In this document: positions 24,070 to 31,748 of the stretch, in pieces
Numbering within the stretch: the stretch's first letter is position 1
Layout of the letters: each line of letters opens with the position of its first letter
From: JACVRW01 sp963734365
GTDB lineage: Bacteria; Actinomycetota; Thermoleophilia; Solirubrobacterales; Thermoleophilaceae
Length of the DNA stretch: 64,000 nt
Direction of reading: 5' to 3'
Assembly: GCA_963734365.1 (NCBI GenBank)
Contig: CAVTGV010000002.1
Span: forward strand, 372,001-436,000
Notes under the pieces: model-generated
Seen by the model: the letters and a program-made list of their open reading frames with translations, nothing else
Told to the model about the DNA's origin: nothing
Databases searched by the model: none
Position numbers and translations under genes: made by a program

Positions 24070-24841
24070 GCGCGCGCCGCAACAGGCGCGACACGTGCAT
24101 CTGCGAGTAGCCGATGCGCTCGCCGATCTCGCGCTGGGTCAGGTCGTGCAGGAAGCGAAGCTCGAGCACCTCGCGCTCGACATCGGGCAGCGCCTTCCAG
24201 GTGCTGGCGATGGCCTGGCGATCGTCGACCAGCTCGTACGACGGATCCTCGCCTCCGAGCAGATCCACGAGCGAGGCCGACTCGTCGTCGTCCCGCGCGG
24301 CCGGCGCGTCGAGCGAGGCAGCCTCGTAGCTCGCCGCCGCCTCCTGCGCCTCGAGCACCTCCTCGGTCGTGCAGCCCAGGGCATTCGCAACCTCGCGGAC
24401 ACTCGGGGAGCGACCGAGCTGCTTGGACAGCACCTCGCTCTCGCGGGTGACCGCCAGCGTGCGCTCCTGCAGATCGCGCGGAACGTGCAGTGACCAACCC
24501 TTGTCGCGGAAGTGCCGCTTGAGCTCACCCAGGATGGTGGGCGCCGCGTAGCTCGTGAACTTGGTGCCCCGTCCCGGCTCGAACCGGTCGATGGCCTTGA
24601 TCAGGCCCAGGCTGGCCACTTGGAGCAGATCGTCGTAGGGCTCGTCGGTATAGGCGTAGCGCAGCGCGAGATCGCGGGCGAGCGGCAGAAAACGCTCCAC
24701 CAGCTCCTCGCGGGCGCCGAGATCGCCGTCGACGTGATAGCGGACGAGCAACAGGCGCTCGGCCTCGCGGGCTTGAGTCCGGTCCTGAGTCGACTGATGC
24801 GCCGCCGGGGGCGGCATGGGAGCGAGCGCTACCGCACTCAT
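24035..24841 (-). CDS. SigB/SigF/SigG-type RNA polymerase sigma factor
   Basis: Group 3 sigma factor of 268 residues. Region 2 is PYDDLLQVASLGLIKAIDRF and GTKFTSYAAPTILGELKRHFRDKGW, region 3 starts at LHVPRDLQERTLAV with SKQLGRSPSVREVANALG, and region 4 at LPDVEREVLELRFLHDLTQ with YSQMHVSRLLRRAL. These match stress or sporulation-type sigma factors that recognise GTTT...GGGTAT promoters. No anti-sigma or anti-anti-sigma gene flanks it, which is unusual for this class. The ATG at 24841 has GGAGG 11 bases upstream. SigB-like promoter sequences lie in its upstream region. Confidence 0.93.
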   Translation of the reverse strand: MSAVALAPMPPPAAHQSTQDRTQAREAERLLLVRYHVDGDLGAREELVERFLPLARDLALRYAYTDEPYDDLLQVASLGLIKAIDRFEPGRGTKFTSYAAPTILGELKRHFRDKGWSLHVPRDLQERTLAVTRESEVLSKQLGRSPSVREVANALGCTTEEVLEAQEAAASYEAASLDAPAARDDDESASLVDLLGGEDPSYELVDDRQAIASTWKALPDVEREVLELRFLHDLTQREIGERIGYSQMHVSRLLRRALTRLETAAAAA

Positions 24842-24973
24842 TATTGGTCAAACCTCCGTCTTGATTGACGTGAGGTCCGCCGCAGGGCCGAGGTGTCGGC
24901 CGGGCTCCGTCCCCCTGAAACCAGTGGGCCCCTGAACACGCCTCATCGACCCGTTCAGTAACCACTCCGAGTG

Positions 24974-25032
24974 TATCCCTTGGGGAGGAATTTCAAACGC
25001 CGAATTGGGTTTGGCGCGAATGCTCCGGGTAT
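24974..25032. promoter_or_regulatory. Candidate SigB/SigF-type promoters upstream of the sigma-factor gene
   Basis: On the plus strand GTTTGG (25009-25014), 12 bases and GGGTAT (25027-25032) match the SigB/F consensus closely, pointing antisense into the F420-oxidoreductase gene. On the minus strand GTTTGA (24998-24993), 13 bases and GGGATA (24979-24974) is a weaker match pointing to the sigma-factor gene about 130 bases downstream, as expected for autoregulation. Both are by-eye matches; the rest of the 24842-25052 gap shows nothing else. Confidence 0.4.
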
Positions 25033-25052
25033 GAGGCCGGTCCGCCGGGCAG

Positions 25053-26042
25053 CTAGCTCACACGTGCGCCGCGCAGCGCCGGGAGAACGTGCTCGCCGTA
25101 GACCTCGAGCGCACGCTGCGGCGCCCGGCCCGATCCGTTCTGGATGCACACCACGGTGGCACCCATCTGCTCGACGTCACGTATCCGCTCGACATGGATC
25201 TGGGGATCCGAGCTGACGATGTAGGACTCGCGGAATTCGTCATCCGAGATCTGCTCTTCCGCGTGCGCGTACATGGCTCGAGGGTCGTGCCAGTCGTCGC
25301 GGTAATACTCGGGCGGCTGGGTGGCTTTCCACACCCGCGCGCCTTCGAGGGCCGAGTCGTCGTCTTCGGCCCACGACATGCCGGCTTGGAGGATGATCTC
25401 GCCGGGCTCCAGCCCAGCATCGTCGCGGGCGGCGCGGTAGGTGTCGATCAAGTCGGGGGCGGTCTCGGGATCAGCGAGTGTCCAGAGCCCGTCGCCGCGC
25501 CGGGCCGCCACCTCCGCCGCCTTGGGCCCGAACGCGGAAACGTAGATCGGCGGCCGCCGCTGTCCGCGAGTGTGCAGATAGGCCTGCTTGGTGCGGTAGA
25601 AGCGGCCATGGTGGTCGAAACGCTCGCCGTCGAGCAGACGGCCCATGAGCTCGAGCGCTTCGTCCATGCGGTCCACCTGCTCGTCGGGAGACGGCCAGTC
25701 CATGCCGCACGGAGACTCGTTCAGGGACTCTCCGGAGCCGATGCCCAGGAAGGCGCGATCGGGGTGCATCTCCTCGAGCGTCGCGACGAATTGCGCGACG
25801 ACTGCAGGGTTGTAGCGGTACACCGGAGCCGTGACGCCGGTGCCCAGGCCCACCCGCCGGGTGGCCTGTCCTATCGCGCCGAGGAGAGTCCAGGCCTGAG
25901 CGGACTCGCCCGGCTCCCACCAGGGCTGGAAGTGATCGGACACGTTGATGGCGTCGAAGCCGGCGCGCTCGGCCACCTCGGCCTGAGGCACCAGCTCGCT
26001 GGGTGGAAATTGCTCGGTGGCGAGTTGAATCCAGTAGCGCAT
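25053..26042 (-). CDS. LLM-class F420-dependent oxidoreductase
   Basis: Bacterial-luciferase-like flavin/F420 oxidoreductase of 329 residues. Landmarks are the N-terminal QAEVAERAGFDAINVSDHFQPW, RVGLGTGVTAPVYRYNPAVVAQ, DRAFLGIGSGESLNE and a GLWTLADP segment. The pattern is nearest to the F420-dependent glucose-6-phosphate dehydrogenase group, but the true substrate is not determined. I prefer the ATG at 26042 because it begins the conserved strand (MRYWIQLATEQF); the longer frame adds an unconserved leader. It is divergent from the small zinc-ribbon gene, with about 100 bases between. Confidence 0.9.
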   Translation of the reverse strand: MRYWIQLATEQFPPSELVPQAEVAERAGFDAINVSDHFQPWWEPGESAQAWTLLGAIGQATRRVGLGTGVTAPVYRYNPAVVAQFVATLEEMHPDRAFLGIGSGESLNESPCGMDWPSPDEQVDRMDEALELMGRLLDGERFDHHGRFYRTKQAYLHTRGQRRPPIYVSAFGPKAAEVAARRGDGLWTLADPETAPDLIDTYRAARDDAGLEPGEIILQAGMSWAEDDDSALEGARVWKATQPPEYYRDDWHDPRAMYAHAEEQISDDEFRESYIVSSDPQIHVERIRDVEQMGATVVCIQNGSGRAPQRALEVYGEHVLPALRGARVS

Positions 26043-26145
26043 GGTGGCGCTGATACCCGGCTCCGTGGGCGTGATTGCGCCTCGGTGGACGACATCACCC
26101 GTTCGTTGACCGCACTCGCTCGACGGGGTAGGCTCCAGGCCGAGC

Positions 26146-26331
26146 ATGTATCTCGACTGCCCGCGCTGCCGGCTGACCGTCTACACCCGCGCTGCGACCC
26201 GGACAAGCCAGGAATGTCCTCGCTGCCGGGCCACGCTGGGCAAGGCCGGGCGTCTGTTTCATCCCACACCTCCAGCGCGCCTGTTCGCGCGCGGCGTGCC
26301 GCGTCCCGCCGGTCCCCAGGCCCGGCCCTGA
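26146..26331 (+). CDS. Small zinc-ribbon protein
   Basis: A 61-residue reading frame with two CPRC knuckles (Cys5/Cys8 and Cys24/Cys27) spaced as a four-cysteine zinc ribbon, followed by a basic, Pro-rich tail without conserved features. Regular knuckle spacing and the ATG start support a real product, although short GC-rich frames can arise by chance. No Shine-Dalgarno stands out. Its function is unknown; such ribbons often bind nucleic acid or form part of larger complexes. Confidence 0.55.
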   Translation: MYLDCPRCRLTVYTRAATRTSQECPRCRATLGKAGRLFHPTPPARLFARGVPRPAGPQARP

Positions 26332-26374
26332 CTGAACGCGGCCACGGGGCCGCGCGCATGCTTGAATTGGCGCA

Positions 26375-26755
26375 GTGAGCGCGGTCAGCCCGATCGACGA
26401 GACGGGGGGGACGGGGGAGGAGCTCGCCGCCGTGACCAATGGGATCGTGGGCCTGTTTCGCGAGTACTACGGCCGCGGGCCCACGAAGGCGAAGAGCTAC
26501 CTCCTGGACGACACGTACGTCGTGTGCGTGCTTCACGACACCATGACCACCGTGGAGCAGACGCTGGTGAAGGCGGGCCAGGGGCGCTTGGTCCGCGAGG
26601 TTCGCCTCACCTTCCAGGAGGCCCTGGCGGACTCGTTCATGGGGGTCGTCGAGAAAGCCACCGGTCGCCGGGTGGCCACGTACCACAGCCAGCTCACGCT
26701 CGAACCCGACATCGGCATCGAGTTCTTCCTGCTGGAGCCGCGCGCCGCCGAGTAG
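26375..26755 (+). CDS. DUF2294 family protein
   Basis: A 126-residue protein matching the DUF2294 pattern, whose role is not established: GIVGLFREYYGRGPTKAKSYLLDD, VCVLHDTMTTVEQTLVKAGQG, VREVRLTFQEALADSFMGVVEKATGR, and VATYHSQLTLEPDIGIEFFLLE. It is a compact alpha/beta domain without transmembrane segments. A GTG at 26375 is the start. It lies 43 bases after the zinc-ribbon gene and ends 15 bases before the convergent BrkB gene. Confidence 0.88.
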   Translation: MSAVSPIDETGGTGEELAAVTNGIVGLFREYYGRGPTKAKSYLLDDTYVVCVLHDTMTTVEQTLVKAGQGRLVREVRLTFQEALADSFMGVVEKATGRRVATYHSQLTLEPDIGIEFFLLEPRAAE

Positions 26756-26770
26756 CCCGGCCGCCGCGCG

Positions 26771-27715
26771 TCAGTCGCGCGGCTCGACGTACGGCTCCTT
26801 GTCCGGCGGGCGCATGCCTCCCTCGATCGCTCGCGAGCGCTGGAGCTCGGCGTTGAACTCGGCCCCGAGCAGGATCATCACGTTCGAGACCCAGAGCCAC
26901 ACGAGGAAGATCACCGGGCCGGCCAAGGCGCCGTAGGTCTCGTTGTACGAGCCGAAGTTGCTCACGTAGAACGCAAACGCAAGCGAAGCGATCAGCCACC
27001 CGATCACCGCCAGCAGGCCGCCCGGCGACAGCCAGCGAAAGCCGGCCTGCTTCACGTTCGGCGCCGCCCAGTAGAGGACGGCGAACATGAACGACACGAA
27101 CAGGAGCAGCACCGGCCACTTGGCCAGATTCCACACGGATACCGCGGTCTCGCCCACACCCACCAGGTCGCCCACCTCGCGGGCAAGGCCACCAGAGAGC
27201 GTCACGCCGATCGCGCTGATACCGGTGAGCACCATGAGCAGCACGGTGAGGCCCACCCGCGTGGGCAGCGTCTTCCAGATCGGCCGGCCTTCTTCGATGT
27301 CGTAGATCCCGTTCGACGCGCGCATGAAGGCGCCGACGTAGCCGGAGGCCGCCCACACCGCGCCGAGGAGCCCGATCACGAAGAAGACCCCTGATGCACC
27401 CTGGTTGCTCTGCAGGTTCTCGATCGCGCTGGTGAGGATGTCCTGAGCCGGGCCGGGCGCAACCGAGCCCAGGTTGTCGAGCAGCGGATCTGTCACCGAC
27501 GTGCCGATCAGACCCAGCAGCGAGACCAGGACGATCAGGGCCGGGAAGATCGACAGCACCCCGTAGTAGGTGAGGGCCGCCGCCCAGTCGGTGAGGTTGT
27601 CGTCCTGAAACTCCCGGACCGAGCGCTTGACGGTCGCCCACCAGGAACGCCGGCCGAGATCGGTCGGGCCGTCGGGAGTGCGCTGCCGCGGGTCCCCGAC
27701 GTCTCCCGCGGCCAC
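26771..27715 (-). CDS. YihY/BrkB-family inner-membrane protein
   Basis: Membrane protein of 314 residues with six hydrophobic helices, matching the YihY/BrkB family whose transport or structural role is unresolved. Family features include DNLTDWAAALTYYGVLSIFP near the N-terminus, ASGYVGAFMRASNGIYD in the middle, WAAPNVKQAGFRWLSPGG and the final LWVSNVMILLGAEFNAEL. The GTG start lies 3 bases after the upstream sigma-factor stop, so the two genes are one transcription unit. The tail (residues about 295-314) is charged and cytoplasmic. Confidence 0.92.
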   Translation of the reverse strand: MAAGDVGDPRQRTPDGPTDLGRRSWWATVKRSVREFQDDNLTDWAAALTYYGVLSIFPALIVLVSLLGLIGTSVTDPLLDNLGSVAPGPAQDILTSAIENLQSNQGASGVFFVIGLLGAVWAASGYVGAFMRASNGIYDIEEGRPIWKTLPTRVGLTVLLMVLTGISAIGVTLSGGLAREVGDLVGVGETAVSVWNLAKWPVLLLFVSFMFAVLYWAAPNVKQAGFRWLSPGGLLAVIGWLIASLAFAFYVSNFGSYNETYGALAGPVIFLVWLWVSNVMILLGAEFNAELQRSRAIEGGMRPPDKEPYVEPRD

Positions 27716-27718
27716 GAA

Positions 27719-28669
27719 TCAGGCGGCGTCGGCTATGCCGGCCACTTCGCGGGTCTCAGCGAGGCGTGCCAGTGCCTGCAGCTCGATGCGCCGCACCCGC
27801 TCGGGCGACAGGCCGAGGAGCCGGCCGGTCTCGCGCAGCGGCGTGGGACCCGGACCGCTGATGCCGAAGCGCAGCCGGATCACCTCGCGCTCCTGCTCGG
27901 GGAGCTGTTCCAGGGCTGCGTGAACGGCTTCCTCGCGAAGCACGATCTCGACCTCCTCCACGGGGCTGCGCTCGTCGCTCGGCAGCAGGTCCGCGAGCAC
28001 GGCGCTGCCGTCCTCGCCCAGCGGACGATCGAGACTCGTGACGGTGCGGCTCAGCGCGCGTGTCTCCTCCACCTCGTGGCAGGTCATGCCCACTTCCCGG
28101 GCGATCTCCTCGACGTCGGGCGCGCGACCGAGCTGCAGCGACAGCTCCCGCTCCACCCGGATGATCTTGCGCTCGCGCTGTCCGATGTGGACAGGAAGGC
28201 GGATGCTGCGCCCGCCGTTGGCCAGGCCGCGCTGGATCGACTGGCGGATCCAGAAGGTCGCGTAGGTGGAGAACTTGTAGCCACGGCGCCAGTCGAATTT
28301 CTCGCTCGCGCGGATCAGGCCGAGCATCCCTTCCTGGATCAGGTCGAGCAGCGACAGCTCGTGACCCTGGAACCTCTTGGCCAGGGACACGACCAGACGC
28401 AGGTTCGAGTTGATCATGCGCTCCTTGGCTCCCAGGTCGCCCTGTTCGATCCGCCTGGCCAGCGTGACCTCCTGGGATGCGCTCAGCAGCGGGTGGCGGC
28501 GGATGTCCCGCAGGAAGAGCTGAAGGGTGTCTCCGGTGATCACGGCGAGGTCCGCGTCCTCGATTGCCTCGGCCTCGAGGCGCTCCGCGATTGCCGGGCC
28601 GTCGTCCTCGGACAGGTCGTCGGCCTGCACGATCGCCGAGAGGAGCGCGTCGGCGTTCCACGTACGCAT
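27719..28669 (-). CDS. RNA polymerase sigma-70 factor, group 1/2 paralogue
   Basis: Sigma factor of 316 residues, a paralogue of the one at 16973-17857. It has region 1.2 (TLQLFLRDIRRHPLL), region 2 (INSNLRLVVSLAKRFQGHE, LLDLIQEGMLGLIRASEKF, GYKFSTYATFWIRQSI), region 3 (RLPVHIGQRERKI) and region 4 (LPEQEREVIRLRFGI, LSPERVRRIELQAL). The N-terminal 45 residues are acidic and differ from the paralogue. It heads a two-gene unit with the BrkB gene. Close core similarity suggests overlapping promoter preference. Confidence 0.93.
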   Translation of the reverse strand: MRTWNADALLSAIVQADDLSEDDGPAIAERLEAEAIEDADLAVITGDTLQLFLRDIRRHPLLSASQEVTLARRIEQGDLGAKERMINSNLRLVVSLAKRFQGHELSLLDLIQEGMLGLIRASEKFDWRRGYKFSTYATFWIRQSIQRGLANGGRSIRLPVHIGQRERKIIRVERELSLQLGRAPDVEEIAREVGMTCHEVEETRALSRTVTSLDRPLGEDGSAVLADLLPSDERSPVEEVEIVLREEAVHAALEQLPEQEREVIRLRFGISGPGPTPLRETGRLLGLSPERVRRIELQALARLAETREVAGIADAA

Positions 28670-28715
28670 GGGAGGGTCTTTACCCGTCGAGCGATTGGGC
28701 TAACGGCGGGGTGGG

Positions 28716-29600
28716 TCAGCCGGCCAGCGCTTCCAGGCGGCGGCGCGCCTGCGAGGTCCCCCGGGCGGCGGCGCTGATCTCGGCCCATGGATCGCCCTTG
28801 CGCTCGAGCCGGCGTATCACGTTGCGTACGTTCCAGCGGTCGGGCCGCAGGCGCGAGTCCGACAGCTCGTCCCACGCGATCGGAGTGGCCACCGGAGCGC
28901 CGGGCCGGGGCCGCACCGCGTATGGAGGCACCGCGGTCTGCGCGTAGCGGTTGCGGGCGACGTCCACCAGGATGCGCCCTCCCCGCTTGGCCTTGCGGAA
29001 CTCGGTGGTGAGCTCATCGGGATGCCGGTCGGCCAGCTCCTGCGCGGCGAGGATGGTGAACTCGCGCACGTCGTCGAAGCTCGCGCGCCGCCGTAGCGGC
29101 GTCCACACGTGTATGCCCTTCGAGCCCGTGACCTGGGCAAAGGGTGCGAGGCCGAGCTCGTCCAGGAGCTCCCCCGTCCAGCGCGCGGCCCGGCGGACCG
29201 TCGCAAAGTCGCTCCCGGGCGCGGGGTCGAGGTCGAAGACCAGCCTGTCGGGCTGGCGCAGGCGGTCGGCCCGGGAGACCCAGACATGCGGCGTGACGCA
29301 GTTCTGGCCCACCAGGTACACCAGGGTGTCGCGGTTCTCGATCACCACGTGTGTGACCGTCCCGCCCGCCTTGTCGACCGTCACGCGTTGCACGAAGTCC
29401 GGGAAGTAGTCGGGAATGTCCTTGTGGAAGAAGCCCTTGCCGTCGATCCCGTCGGGAAAGCGCTGCATGCTGATCGGGCGCCCCTTCACGTGCGGGAGCA
29501 TCCATTCCGAGACGCGCTCGTAGTACGCGGCCAGCTCCCCCTTGGTGATCCCCGGGTCGGGGAACATCACCTTGTCGGGGTGGGTGATCTCGACGTTCAT
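28716..29600 (-). CDS. LigD polymerase-domain protein (NHEJ-type primase/polymerase)
   Basis: Archaeo-eukaryotic primase-type DNA/RNA polymerase domain as in bacterial LigD, but here a stand-alone protein of 294 residues without ligase or phosphoesterase domains. Seen are THPDKVMFP at the start, KGRPISMQRFPDGI, FFHKDIPDYFPDFV, the catalytic aspartates in LVFDLDPAPGSDF (about residues 127-139) and the nucleotide-contact KGIHVWTPL. LigD-Pol repairs double-strand breaks with Ku and ligase, neither of which is in the window. The ATG overlaps the CDF transporter stop by 4 bases. Confidence 0.92.
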   Translation of the reverse strand: MNVEITHPDKVMFPDPGITKGELAAYYERVSEWMLPHVKGRPISMQRFPDGIDGKGFFHKDIPDYFPDFVQRVTVDKAGGTVTHVVIENRDTLVYLVGQNCVTPHVWVSRADRLRQPDRLVFDLDPAPGSDFATVRRAARWTGELLDELGLAPFAQVTGSKGIHVWTPLRRRASFDDVREFTILAAQELADRHPDELTTEFRKAKRGGRILVDVARNRYAQTAVPPYAVRPRPGAPVATPIAWDELSDSRLRPDRWNVRNVIRRLERKGDPWAEISAAARGTSQARRRLEALAG

Positions 29601-30523
29601 CGCTCGAGCGGCGCGATCGTCAACGGACCCTCGTGGAGGGCCTCGACCTGGAGGGTCGAGTGGGTGATGCCGAAACGCTCTGAGAGCATCTCGGCCAGCT
29701 CGCGGCGATGGGCCTGGGTGTCGCAGCCTGAGCGGACCGTCACGTGGGCGGACAGCGCCGGGAATCCCGAGGTGACCTCCCAGACGTGCAGGTCGTGGAC
29801 CTCGATCACGTGCTGCTCGGCGGCGAGAGCATTTCCTATGGCGTCCGGGTCGAGGTCGCGCGGGGCGGCCTCGAGGAGCACCCGGCCGGAGTCGAGCAGC
29901 AGCCTGACGCCGGAGTAGAGCATGAGCGCCGCTACGAACAGGGCAGCGATGCCGTCCGCACGCGAGAAGCCCGTGAGCAGCACCACCGCGCCCGCGATCG
30001 CGGTGGCGATGAACGCGAACAGATCGTTCAGTACGTGCTGAAACGCCCCCTCCACGTTCAGGCTGCGCCGGTTCGCGCCCGAGAGGATCAGCGTGGCGAG
30101 CAGGTTGACCGCTATGCCGACGACGGCGACGATCAGCACCGCCGCGCCTTCCACGTCGGGGGGATGCACGAGCCGGCGGACCCCCTCGAAGACGATGATC
30201 GCCCCCAGCGCCACCAGCGTGGCGCCGTTGACCTGCGCGGAGAGGATCTCGGCGCGCCGGAAGCCGAAGGTGAAGCCGCCCTGCGGCGGGCGCCGGGCCA
30301 CGTGGGCCGCGAACAGGGCGAGGGCTATCGCGCCGGCGTCGGTGAGCATGTGGGCGGCGTCGGAGAGCAGCGCCAGCGAGGAGGCGAGCAGGCCGACCAC
30401 CACCTCGACCGCCATGAAGCCGAGGATCAGGCCCAGCGCGGCGCCGAGGCGGCGCGAGTCGCCGGTCTGCACGTGGGCGTGGCCGTGATGGTCGTGCTGG
30501 GCCATCGCCACTGATGGTCGCAT
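29597..30523 (-). CDS. Cation diffusion facilitator (CDF) metal exporter
   Basis: Zinc/cobalt/cadmium-type exporter of about 308 residues with six membrane helices. A His-rich N-terminus (HDHHGHAH) precedes the helices. Metal-site residues are visible in LLSDAAHMLTDAGA (HxxxD of helix II) and in FQHVLNDLFAF (HxxxD of helix V). The cytoplasmic C-terminal domain carries HVIEVHDLHVWEVTSG, typical of the family. The ATG at 30523 or the internal one at 30505 could be used. It overlaps the LigD-polymerase gene by 4 bases, so the two are translated together though no functional link is obvious. Confidence 0.92.
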   Translation of the reverse strand: MRPSVAMAQHDHHGHAHVQTGDSRRLGAALGLILGFMAVEVVVGLLASSLALLSDAAHMLTDAGAIALALFAAHVARRPPQGGFTFGFRRAEILSAQVNGATLVALGAIIVFEGVRRLVHPPDVEGAAVLIVAVVGIAVNLLATLILSGANRRSLNVEGAFQHVLNDLFAFIATAIAGAVVLLTGFSRADGIAALFVAALMLYSGVRLLLDSGRVLLEAAPRDLDPDAIGNALAAEQHVIEVHDLHVWEVTSGFPALSAHVTVRSGCDTQAHRRELAEMLSERFGITHSTLQVEALHEGPLTIAPLER

Positions 30524-30532
30524 GCGGACGCG

Positions 30533-31255
30533 CTAAGGCGCGGGGGCGGTCTCCGTCGGCGTTTGGGTGGACGGCGCCGGGGTGGTGGTCGTCTCCGGCG
30601 TGGTGGGCTCGGTGGTCTGCTCCTGGGTGGTCTCGTCCCGCGGCGGCGTGGTGCTCGTCTCGGTCTGTTCCGTGGTCGTCTGCTCGCGGCCGTCGGTCGA
30701 CGTGGGCTCGTCCTTGTCCTTCTTCTTGTTGCCCACGCCCAAGGTGGTGCGTCCGCTGCTCTTGCCGATCGATCCGCCGGCGATCAGCTCGCCCGCGGTG
30801 ATCGTGAACACCGCGACCCCGAAGGCGATCGCCGCCGTGGCTGCCACCACGCCGATCGCGATCCGCCCTCGGCGCCGGGTGGTGTGGCTCGCCGGCTGCC
30901 GGTAGATCCGCACCGGCGGGTCCGAGCCGTTCGAGGGCCGGACGGGCGGAAGTGGACGCGGCTCGACGGGCGGAGGCGGACGCGGCTCGCGCCCGGCGCG
31001 CAGCGGCTCCTGCACCCCGGCGGGCCCGCGCTCGCTCGTCCACGCGCGGGCGATCTTCTCCGTCGGCCGGTTGAGGATCTCGCTGACCAACGCGACCATC
31101 ACAGGCGTGACCGCCGCGGCGATCCAGGTGCCGGCGATCCAGAGCTGCGAGGTGACGGCGGCCGCCGAAGCCGAGGCGGCGCTCGCGATCACGAGCGTCC
31201 TCAGGTTGAGCCGGCGCTCCTCCTCGCGCTCAGCGCTGCGCGGGGGTGAAGCCAT
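30533..31255 (-). CDS. Membrane protein with Thr/Glu/Pro-rich C-terminal tail
   Basis: A 240-residue protein without recognised family. The N-terminal half has a hydrophobic stretch (TLVIASAASASAAAVTSQLW to TPVMVALVSEIL); a Pro/Arg-rich linker (RPPPPVEPRPLPP) leads to a second membrane segment (RIAIGVVAATAAIAFGVAVF). After it, a roughly 75-residue low-complexity tail of Thr, Glu, Pro and Gln (STDGREQTTTEQTETSTTPP and similar) extends to the end. I prefer the ATG at 31255. The tail is probably extracellular and disordered; the function is unknown. Confidence 0.7.
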   Translation of the reverse strand: MASPPRSAEREEERRLNLRTLVIASAASASAAAVTSQLWIAGTWIAAAVTPVMVALVSEILNRPTEKIARAWTSERGPAGVQEPLRAGREPRPPPPVEPRPLPPVRPSNGSDPPVRIYRQPASHTTRRRGRIAIGVVAATAAIAFGVAVFTITAGELIAGGSIGKSSGRTTLGVGNKKKDKDEPTSTDGREQTTTEQTETSTTPPRDETTQEQTTEPTTPETTTTPAPSTQTPTETAPAP

Positions 31256-31319
31256 CGGCTGGCACGATAACGAGCCTTTCGCGCCAGTCCGTGACAACCG
31301 CCACAGGCTTCGTGGGCCG

Positions 31320-31748
31320 TCAGTCCGCGGCCGCGAGCATTGCGAGGATCAGCGCGGAGTGTGCTGTCCAGGCGATGGTCCGCAGCCACGATCCGGTCAC
31401 GAGCTGCCGCACGCCGTCGGGCGTGAGATGGCGGTGCTGCGGTACTTGGATGAGAGCGGTGGAGACCCAGGTGACCAGGGCCAGCAGCGCGCCCGCGACC
31501 GCCGCGGCAAGGCCCACGCCGTCCGGGCGCTCGAACACCAACGCGAACGAAGTTGCCAGCTCCACCGCCATCGGCGGCAGCACCACGAACGTGGTGAGCC
31601 GCGAGTGTGCCTCGTGATAGTCGCCGAAGCGTTCGCGCCCGACCGCGGCGAACAGCGGGTAGTGGACCACCTGCACGAACCAGCTCACACCGGTCATGAA
31701 CAGCGTGGCTGCGGCGTTGGCCAGGAGAAGCGCCATCGCCGCGGTCAT
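31320..31748 (-). CDS. Four-helix membrane protein of unknown function
   Basis: A 142-residue integral membrane protein with four hydrophobic segments. Conserved-looking blocks are FMTGVSWFVQVVHYPLF, VGRERFGDYHEAHSRLTTFVV and ALIQVPQHRHLTPDGVRQLV. I recognise this arrangement as a recurring bacterial family without an assigned role. The ATG at 31748 overlaps the stop of the upstream ornithine-cyclodeaminase-family gene by 4 bases, so it is probably cotranscribed with the presumed hydroxyproline genes. Confidence 0.78.
   Translation of the reverse strand: MTAAMALLLANAAATLFMTGVSWFVQVVHYPLFAAVGRERFGDYHEAHSRLTTFVVLPPMAVELATSFALVFERPDGVGLAAAVAGALLALVTWVSTALIQVPQHRHLTPDGVRQLVTGSWLRTIAWTAHSALILAMLAAAD

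Noticed and set aside
25089..26378. Long plus-strand open frame opposite the F420 oxidoreductase
   Set aside because: The opposite strand carries a clear luciferase-like family gene; the plus-strand translation has no domain and shadow-type composition.
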